64,000 nt of DNA, taken from the NCBI GenBank assembly GCA_043820985.1, contig JBDRDH010000068.1, positions 22,065-86,064 on the forward strand, read 5' to 3'. Shown here piece after piece: positions 58,057-64,000 of the stretch; position 1 is the first letter of the stretch; each line of letters opens with the position of its first letter. Made by a program: the position numbers and the translations under genes. The notes beneath the pieces are model-generated. The model saw only the letters and a list, made by a program, of their open reading frames with translations, had not been told where the DNA came from and did no database searches. This DNA is from JAAYXS01 sp043820985 (GTDB lineage: Bacteria; Planctomycetota; Phycisphaerae; UBA1845; Fen-1342).

Positions 58057-60354
58057 ATGAACATTTGTGATCCATACGTTTTCGGACACAGGAAGACCCC
58101 CCGTAGAATTGTTCTGACTGTAATTGCCGCAGTGGTTGGGCTTGTCGGGTTCGCGGCCGTGGTAAGCGCGGATGAGCCGGCAGTCACGGATGCTTCGGTT
58201 GAAGCGGCTATCCGTCGCGGCGTGGCCTGGTTGCAGGCACAGCGTAAAGCGGAGGGCCATTGGGAACAGAATAACTCGACCGCCGATATAGTCTGGGGCG
58301 GCGACACGGGCCTGGCCCTGCTGGCCCTGCTCTATGCCGGCGAGGACCCCCGCACCGAGGCCATGGATGAGTCAATCGAATGGCTCAGCTATCAAACCTT
58401 GAATGGGACATACACCTACGGAACGCGGGCCCATGTTCTGGCGCGCGTGCCGGGCGAGAAGTTTCGTCAGCGTCTCGAGGATGATCTCGACTGGCTAGTG
58501 ACGAACATCTGGCCGACCGATAGTGATAATCCCGGGGCATATGATTACACGGCGCTCCCGGACGGGCGCACCAGAGGCAAGTGGGACAATTCCAATAGTC
58601 AATACGGTGTGCTGGGTGTCTGGATGGCAACCGATGCCGGCCTGACCGCGCCTCTTGAATACTGGCAGTTGGTAGGGCAGCACTGGACCCGTCATCAGCA
58701 ATCTGATGGAGGGTGGACTTACCGGGCGTCGGGGCAGAGCACCGGCAGCATGACCGCCGCCGGCCTGGCCACGCTCTTTGTCGTGCTGGATCGCATCTAC
58801 GGCGATAATCCCAAGGACGCTGTTGGCTTGACTAGCGCGATTAACAGTGGGCTAACGTGGTTGGGGCGCGAGTACACCCCCGAGAATCCCTTTGGTGACC
58901 GCATGTGGTTGTACTATTACTTGTACGGCGTGGAGCGGGCCGGACGCGCCAGTGGGTACAAGTATTTCCGCAACAAGGATTGGTTCCGCGAAGGAGCCGC
59001 CTTCCTGCTAAGCAAGCAAGAAGAGGACGGTAGTTGGCGTGGCAGCGGTGAATTGATGAGCGACTTGCGCAACACCAGCTTCGCGCTGATGTTCCTCTGT
59101 CATGGGCGGGCTCCGTTGCTATTTAACAAACTCGAACATGGCAGCGACTGGAACAACAAGTTGCGCGACGTGGCCGGAATCACGCATTACGCCGAACGCA
59201 CGCTCGAACGTTTGCTGAACTGGCAAATCGTACGCCTGGACGGCTCGATGGACGACCTGATGGAAGCCCCGGTGCTGTATCTGGGTGGGCAGGAAGCCTG
59301 GGAGTTCAGCGAGGTCGACGTGCAGAAAATCCGCGAGTACTGCCTGCGGGGCGGAATGGTTTTGGCGGTGACTGGCCGCGGTGGCAACGAGTTTGCCGAA
59401 TCAGTGCAGGCCCTGGCGGAGCGGGCTTTTGGCGAGTATCGCGTGCGCCCGATGCCCAGCGACCACCCGTTGTTTAGCGGCGAAGTCCAGTTTGTGATTG
59501 AAAAGCCGCCCTCGATGTTTGAGGTTCATAACGGTGTGCGCAGCCTGATGCTGATTTGCACGGACGACATCGCTGAAGCCTGGAATCGTGGGCGCGGGCG
59601 GCGCGAGCACCTCAAGCTGGGCTGCAACATATATAACTACGCTACGGACAAGACCACGCTGCGGAGCCGGTTGCAGACCGCCAACATCCCTCTGCGGCAG
59701 GTCGATACTGTTCGCAAAATCAAGGTCGCTCTGATCAAGTATGACGGTCCCTGGAATGTCGAGCCCTATGGCTGGACACGCCTCAAGAATTACATGAACA
59801 ACGAAGCCAAAACCCGGCTGCTGGTCACATCCGGGCTGGCGTTCGACTCACCCGATCTTGATAACTTCAAGATCGCCTATATCACTGGAACCGAGGCCTT
59901 CCAGTTGTCGGATGCCGAGAAGCAGGGTTTACGAAACTTCCTGCGTGGCGGTGGTACGCTATTGGCGGACGCGGCTGGCGGTAGACGGGAATTCACCGAG
60001 GCGCTGGAAGCCCATCTGACCGAAGCCCTACGGGCCGAACCGGCTCGTTTGGAGAAGGATTCATTCCTGTTCACGGGCAACGATATTACGGACGCCGTAA
60101 ACCTGGCGGGTGTGGCGTACGCGCGCACGGCCCGTGGCAGCACGCGCGGAGAATATCCACCGCTGCGGGCCTACCGTTCCGGCCGCCGGTTGGCGGTCAT
60201 TTACTCGCCACTGGATCTCAGCGCCGGCCTGCTGGGTACGCACGTATTCGATCGGCGTGGTTACGAGGGCGATAGTCCGCTGCGGATCATGCGCAACCTG
60301 CTGCTGTACGCGGATTTGCCGACCCGTGAAAAGGCCCGTCTCGCCCGGCAGTAG
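58057..60354 (+). CDS. Exported alpha-toroid (prenyltransferase/squalene-oxidase-like) protein with DUF4159 repeats
   Basis: A 765-residue protein. An N-terminal helix (IVLTVIAAVVGLVGFAAVVSA) is followed by a helical toroid region at about 45-390 with repeated WLQAQRKAEGHW / WTRHQQSDGGW / LSKQEEDGSW units, like the prenyltransferase and squalene-oxidase repeat fold. Two DUF4159-like domains follow, near 400-540 (LYLGGQEAWEFSEVDVQKI...LRGG) and 560-760 (AYITGTEAFQLSDAEKQGL...LRGGG). No DCTAE-type cyclase catalytic motif was seen, so catalysis is doubtful. ATG 58057 is supported by GCAGGAAG. Such genes are common in planctomycetes with unknown function. Confidence 0.82.
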   Translation: MNICDPYVFGHRKTPRRIVLTVIAAVVGLVGFAAVVSADEPAVTDASVEAAIRRGVAWLQAQRKAEGHWEQNNSTADIVWGGDTGLALLALLYAGEDPRTEAMDESIEWLSYQTLNGTYTYGTRAHVLARVPGEKFRQRLEDDLDWLVTNIWPTDSDNPGAYDYTALPDGRTRGKWDNSNSQYGVLGVWMATDAGLTAPLEYWQLVGQHWTRHQQSDGGWTYRASGQSTGSMTAAGLATLFVVLDRIYGDNPKDAVGLTSAINSGLTWLGREYTPENPFGDRMWLYYYLYGVERAGRASGYKYFRNKDWFREGAAFLLSKQEEDGSWRGSGELMSDLRNTSFALMFLCHGRAPLLFNKLEHGSDWNNKLRDVAGITHYAERTLERLLNWQIVRLDGSMDDLMEAPVLYLGGQEAWEFSEVDVQKIREYCLRGGMVLAVTGRGGNEFAESVQALAERAFGEYRVRPMPSDHPLFSGEVQFVIEKPPSMFEVHNGVRSLMLICTDDIAEAWNRGRGRREHLKLGCNIYNYATDKTTLRSRLQTANIPLRQVDTVRKIKVALIKYDGPWNVEPYGWTRLKNYMNNEAKTRLLVTSGLAFDSPDLDNFKIAYITGTEAFQLSDAEKQGLRNFLRGGGTLLADAAGGRREFTEALEAHLTEALRAEPARLEKDSFLFTGNDITDAVNLAGVAYARTARGSTRGEYPPLRAYRSGRRLAVIYSPLDLSAGLLGTHVFDRRGYEGDSPLRIMRNLLLYADLPTREKARLARQ

Positions 60355-60413
60355 CGCCCCCGTCGATCCAACGTGGTAAAATACCAATGCCCCTTCCTGG
60401 TGGAGGACAGGTC

Positions 60414-61262
60414 ATGGTTCAGTCACCATATCACTTTCGAGCATACCTCTGGATTCTGATGGCGTCATTACCAGTCTGTGCCTGGGTGGCAGCGCGTGAA
60501 CCTCCTCCCGCTACGGAGGAGCAGACGCCCACTACCCAGGAATCCGCCACAACTCAGCCGGTGACACGCGACGCCGAAGGTCGGCTGGTATGGCCACGCC
60601 CGCGCTTCAAGGAGCGCGAGTCGCCGCGTGAGCGCATGGTACGTGCCCTCATGCGTAGTGGTCCCTTCCGGCGGGCCGTGCCCGATCGCGAGGTTATGGA
60701 TGCGCTGCGTGCGGTGCCGCGTCATAAGTTTGTGCCGGCCAGCCAGCTTGACCGTGCGTATAACGACACGCCCTTGCCGATTGGTCATGGCCAGACGATT
60801 TCCCAGCCATATATCGTCGCTCTGATGACGGACTTGTTGGAGCTCGAAGCGGGCGACAAGGTGCTGGAAATCGGCACCGGTTCGGGCTATCAGGCGGCTG
60901 TGCTGACTGAACTGACGCCGTACGTCTTCTCGATCGAGATCATCAAGCCGCTACACGAACAGGCCCGAGAATGCTTCAGCCAGTTGGATTATAAAACTCT
61001 GCGAACCAAACTGGCCGACGGTTATGATGGCTGGCCGGAGGAGGCCCCTTTCGATGCCATCATCGTGACCTGCGCTGCGGGCCATGTCCCGCCGCCACTA
61101 TGGGAACAGCTCAAACCGGGTGGGCGCATGGTGATTCCGGTAGGGAGCGTGCACGATGTGCAACGGCTGCTGGTGTTGACCAAGCGGCCTGATGGCAAGC
61201 GTCAGAGCAAGAATATCCTGCCCGTGCGGTTTGTGCCCATGACCGGGAAGGCCCAGGAGTAA
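60414..61262 (+). CDS. pcm: Protein-L-isoaspartate O-methyltransferase, exported form
   Basis: A 282-residue enzyme that methylates isoaspartyl residues for repair of aged proteins. The SAM motif is VLEIGTGSGYQAAVL (about 153-167), preceded by IGHGQTISQPYIVALM; the later LKPGGRMVIPVG is also typical. Compared with the ~210-residue cytoplasmic form it has an N-terminal signal-like helix and Thr/Pro linker (~70 residues), implying a periplasmic location, where the SAM source is unclear. GGAGG at 60402 supports ATG 60414. Its stop overlaps the next gene by one base (TAATG). Confidence 0.92.
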   Translation: MVQSPYHFRAYLWILMASLPVCAWVAAREPPPATEEQTPTTQESATTQPVTRDAEGRLVWPRPRFKERESPRERMVRALMRSGPFRRAVPDREVMDALRAVPRHKFVPASQLDRAYNDTPLPIGHGQTISQPYIVALMTDLLELEAGDKVLEIGTGSGYQAAVLTELTPYVFSIEIIKPLHEQARECFSQLDYKTLRTKLADGYDGWPEEAPFDAIIVTCAAGHVPPPLWEQLKPGGRMVIPVGSVHDVQRLLVLTKRPDGKRQSKNILPVRFVPMTGKAQE

Positions 61263-63796
61263 TGAAGCCGAGCCCCGGTAACGCCCCGACCGCGGTTGTG
61301 CGGTCCGCGCTACCCCGCGTGGCGCTGCTCAGTGTGCTGCTGATCAGTACCGCCCTGATTTCCTACGAGATTGTGTTGATGCGGCGGTTGCTGCTCGAGC
61401 GCTGGCATCACTTCGGTTATCTGGTGATAAGCGCGGCTTTGCTGGGATTTGGTGCCAGCGGCACACTGCTGGCATTACTGGAACGTGTGGTGCGCCGCCA
61501 GCCAAGGCAGTTGCTGTGGTGGTCGGCCGCCGGTCTGGCCGCTGCCCTGATAGTACTGCCGCGGGTGGCGGGCTTGCTCCCGGTAACGGCGCGTTTCATT
61601 CCCGACGATCTGTGGCGGCAGGTGGGCTGGTGGTCGCTGTATTGGGCGGCAGTGGCGATACCGTTTCTGTTGGGAGCGCTGCATCTGGGCGGGGCATTAT
61701 TGACTGCTGGTTCCCGTGTTGGTCGTGTTTATGCGGTCAGTCTGTTCGGTAGTGCGATTGGAGCTTTGGCGGGGGCGTTACTGGTCGCGCGGTTTCCGAT
61801 CGAATTCGGCTTGTGGCCGTCATTGGTGCTGGCCCTACTGGCCACGGCATTATTAGCCGCGGGGCACCGAGTGCATTTTCGGGCCACAGCGGCCATCGTG
61901 CTGATCGCCGGGGCAGTGTTGCTCGAAATCTGGCAGCCGCTGGTGCCGGTCTATGATGAGTACAAATACGCGGCCTTTGTCCAACGGCTGGTTAGGCAAG
62001 GCTCAGCGCGGCGTATCGCCGACGCGGCGGACCCGCATGGTTATGTTGAAATCTATGAGAGCGCGCTCTTCCATGACCTGCCGTTCCTCTCACTGAGTGA
62101 GCGGCCGCCGGCGATGTACAACATCCTGATCAATGGCGACGCTGCTGGCTCTGTTTTTCGGATCGCGGATGTCTCACAAGCCCGGGCGATGGATCGCACG
62201 TTGATGGCGTTTCCGTATGCAATCACTCGGTCGCGACCGCGCGTGCTGCTGATCGGCGAGGTTGGTGGCACCAACGTCTGGCTGGCGCGCCGCCAACATG
62301 CCGAACACACGATTGTTATACAACCGAATACTGCGTTAATGAGCTTGTTGCGCGGTCCGCTGGCCGAGAGCGTGGGTCATGTGCTCGACCAGCGGGATGT
62401 GACGGTTATCAATCAGGATTCGCGCGCATTCCTGACGCGCACGATGGTTCCCTTCGATTTAATACAGATAGTTTCGCTCGAAGGTCTCGGGGTCGGTTCG
62501 GCCGGGATGCGCGGCCTGGCTGAAGACCACCTGGTTACGGTCGAAGGTTTGGCGGCCTGCCTGCATAAGCTGCGGCCGGAGGGGATGCTGGCGGTTTGTC
62601 GCGGCATCCAGACGCCACAGCGTGAGAATGTGCGCCTGCTGGCGACACTCATAGAAGCCCTGGAGTCACTGGGTGTTGAAGATCCAGGACAGCATGTCAT
62701 ACAAGTGCGTGATTACCTGGGCGTCTGCACGTTGGCGCTGAAGTCGCCGCTGGACCCTGAACGCCGGGCCTCCTTGCGGGCGGCAATAGAAGAGTTCGGT
62801 CTGACGCCGATCTGGTACGAGGGCCTGCCACCTGAGGAGCTGAACCAGCCGGATGAGATGGACGGGCCGCCCCAGCAAGCGGGAGACTGGCTCCATCACG
62901 CGGCCAGTGAACTGTTATCATCACGCCGGGCGGAGTTCTACCAAACGTGGCTGACAAACGTACGCCCGCCGCGCGATGACGCGCCGTTCTTTTGGGATTT
63001 TTACCGTGGCGCGGCGTTGCCGGTATTGCGTGCCGCGTATGGCGATTTGTGGCTGACGCGGGCGGAGTTGGGCCGGCTGTTCCTGTATTCCTCGTTGTTC
63101 ATAGCCGGGGTGGCGGCCTTCGTATTGATCCTGTTGCCGTTGAGCCTGGTGCGTTTACGGGCCCGGTTTGAGAAAGCCGATTCAGGCCACACTCTTGGAC
63201 TGACCATCGCTACGGTCGTCTATTTCGCCGCGATTGGTCTGGGATTCATGAGCGTTGAGATGGCACTGATCAGCCGGGCGATTCGCATCTGGGGCGATCC
63301 GGTGATTGCCAGCGCCGCGGTCATTGGTGGATTACTGGTACTGAGCGGTCTCGGCAGCTTAATCGGGGCGGCACCAGAGACGCAGCGGCGACTGGGGCGC
63401 GCTGGTGGGTGGCTTGCACCAGCGGTGGTCGCTGGTCTGGCGATGCTGCTGGTGGGGCTGTGGCAGGTGCCGGTGGGTACCCCAGGCTTGACCGGCACGG
63501 TTATTCTGTTCAGTCTGGCGGCGGTAATCCTGGGTATCTGCATGGGGGTGCCACTGCCAGTTGCTATCGCCGCGCTGGATCGGCGCAATGCCGGCCTGGT
63601 GCCCTGGGCGTGGGGTGTCAACGGCGTAGCTTCAGTGATTGGCACATCATTGGCGCTGGTGCTGGCTATGAGCTATGGATATCGCGGTGTGGTGGTTTTG
63701 GCCGCCGGCCTGTATGCGTTGGCGGCCGTAGCAATCTTGCCGTTGGGGGCCGCGGTGGCGGCGCGCGGCGCAAAAAAGAGGCCGCTCACGGGGTGA
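61262..63796 (+). CDS. Polytopic membrane protein with degenerate spermidine-synthase-like domain
   Basis: An 844-residue protein. About six helices in the first ~225 residues (ALISYEIVLMRRLLLERWHH) and about seven in the last ~230 flank a central soluble domain at ~230-580. That domain resembles spermidine synthase (MYNILINGDAAGSVF; RVLLIGEVGGTNVWLARR), but the SAM-binding Gly motif reads GEVGG and the following acidic residue is replaced (IVIQPNT), so polyamine synthesis is doubtful. This fused architecture is widespread in bacteria with unknown function. It is co-translated with pcm, suggesting a shared SAM- or envelope-related task. A hairpin overlaps its 3' end. Confidence 0.82.
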   Translation: MKPSPGNAPTAVVRSALPRVALLSVLLISTALISYEIVLMRRLLLERWHHFGYLVISAALLGFGASGTLLALLERVVRRQPRQLLWWSAAGLAAALIVLPRVAGLLPVTARFIPDDLWRQVGWWSLYWAAVAIPFLLGALHLGGALLTAGSRVGRVYAVSLFGSAIGALAGALLVARFPIEFGLWPSLVLALLATALLAAGHRVHFRATAAIVLIAGAVLLEIWQPLVPVYDEYKYAAFVQRLVRQGSARRIADAADPHGYVEIYESALFHDLPFLSLSERPPAMYNILINGDAAGSVFRIADVSQARAMDRTLMAFPYAITRSRPRVLLIGEVGGTNVWLARRQHAEHTIVIQPNTALMSLLRGPLAESVGHVLDQRDVTVINQDSRAFLTRTMVPFDLIQIVSLEGLGVGSAGMRGLAEDHLVTVEGLAACLHKLRPEGMLAVCRGIQTPQRENVRLLATLIEALESLGVEDPGQHVIQVRDYLGVCTLALKSPLDPERRASLRAAIEEFGLTPIWYEGLPPEELNQPDEMDGPPQQAGDWLHHAASELLSSRRAEFYQTWLTNVRPPRDDAPFFWDFYRGAALPVLRAAYGDLWLTRAELGRLFLYSSLFIAGVAAFVLILLPLSLVRLRARFEKADSGHTLGLTIATVVYFAAIGLGFMSVEMALISRAIRIWGDPVIASAAVIGGLLVLSGLGSLIGAAPETQRRLGRAGGWLAPAVVAGLAMLLVGLWQVPVGTPGLTGTVILFSLAAVILGICMGVPLPVAIAALDRRNAGLVPWAWGVNGVASVIGTSLALVLAMSYGYRGVVVLAAGLYALAAVAILPLGAAVAARGAKKRPLTG

Positions 63797-63810
63797 GTAC
63801 CGGAGCGGCC
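63780..63810 (+). terminator. Hairpin overlapping the end of the spermidine-synthase-like gene
   Basis: GGCCGCTC (63780-63787) pairs perfectly with GAGCGGCC (63803-63810). The stem brackets the stop codon at 63794-63796. No U run follows. Confidence 0.5.
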
Positions 63811-63855
63811 CAATTCACGCGCCGTTGGGGAGCCTTTCCAATCTAGTGTAGTTTC

Positions 63856-64000
63856 TCACGCTGTTTGCATCTTATCGAGGACGGCCCGGGCGCGGCGGAC
63901 TTTTTCCAGGATGGTCTCGGCCTTGGCGGTCCAGGTGAACGACTGCGGGTTTTCGTTGTGCTTGGCAAGATAGTCTTCAATTGCCGCGATCAGTTCCTTG
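63856..64000 (-). CDS. IS630-family transposase, C-terminal part cut by window edge
   Basis: Reading leftward from the window edge, 48 residues in frame end at a stop at 63856-63858: ELIAAIEDYLAKHNENPQSF, then WTAKAETILEKVRRARAVLD and KMQTA. This is the characteristic C-terminus of IS630/Tc1-like transposases (I-x-x-Y-x-x-x-H-N followed by FxWTxxAxxIL). The catalytic DDE region would lie beyond the window, so intactness cannot be judged. The insertion boundary is presumably within 63811-63855. Confidence 0.75.
   Translation of the reverse strand, partial: KELIAAIEDYLAKHNENPQSFTWTAKAETILEKVRRARAVLDKMQTA

Overview
The window looks like a chromosomal segment of a planctomycete, most likely from the Phycisphaerae or a relative. 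This is inference from gene content: secreted proteins ending in a dockerin-like 'N-(A/S)-Y-D-I-D' double repeat, Cys-rich 'ACC' repeat proteins, two PEP-CTERM proteins, an ECF sigma factor beside a Ser/Thr kinase, a prepilin-like protein, DUF4159 and Pcm genes, and kdsB (a Gram-negative type envelope with KDO). Most genes have clear Shine-Dalgarno sites. No rRNA, tRNA or CRISPR array was seen.

Layout. 1-2432: Gly/Met-rich protein tail, COG0731 radical SAM protein, NifX-like protein and MBL-fold hydrolase, all rightward. 2485-7552: leftward ECF sigma - Ser/Thr kinase - secreted dockerin-like protein, with a large Cys-repeat secreted protein (7823-10420) divergent from it. 10641-12084: a complete insertion sequence with 16-bp inverted repeats and a 5-bp target duplication. 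12191-15432: a leftward two-gene operon of an N6-adenine DNA methyltransferase-like protein and a PIN-domain nuclease, with its own sigma70-like promoter; this is the best candidate here for an undescribed defence or toxin-antitoxin unit. 15713-35237: an alpha-glucan region with two secreted neopullulanase-like GH13 enzymes, glycogen branching enzyme, alpha-glucan phosphorylase, a secreted GH13 enzyme with a dockerin-like tail, a sugar ABC transporter whose binding protein and first permease are fused, a second permease, a PEP-CTERM protein with two possible starch-binding-like modules, and an 850-residue Cys-repeat/dockerin-like protein. A four-helix-bundle S23 gene flanked by inverted repeats sits between the two transporter genes.

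35684-47060: prepilin-like protein and zinc-ribbon protein, aminotransferase, EF-G (resembling the EF-G2 type), a leftward trio (MauE/DoxX-like membrane protein, Cys-rich secreted peptide, secreted membrane-anchored protein), kdsB-pyrG and a PEP-CTERM protein. 47392-64000: HEAT-repeat protein, pyruvate phosphate dikinase with a histone-like Lys tail, a GntR-DUF3592-SPFH operon with a clear promoter/operator, an MsrB-MsrA lipoprotein, a second Ser/Thr kinase, a DUF4159 protein, exported Pcm, a spermidine-synthase-like membrane protein, and the tail of an IS630-type transposase at the right edge.

How it may fit together (inference): exported GH13 enzymes would cut alpha-glucans outside the cytoplasm, the tethered ABC importer would take up oligosaccharides, and GlgB/GlgP would store and mobilise glycogen. 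No transporter ATPase, cohesin, exosortase or glycogen synthase is in the window, so these must be encoded elsewhere.
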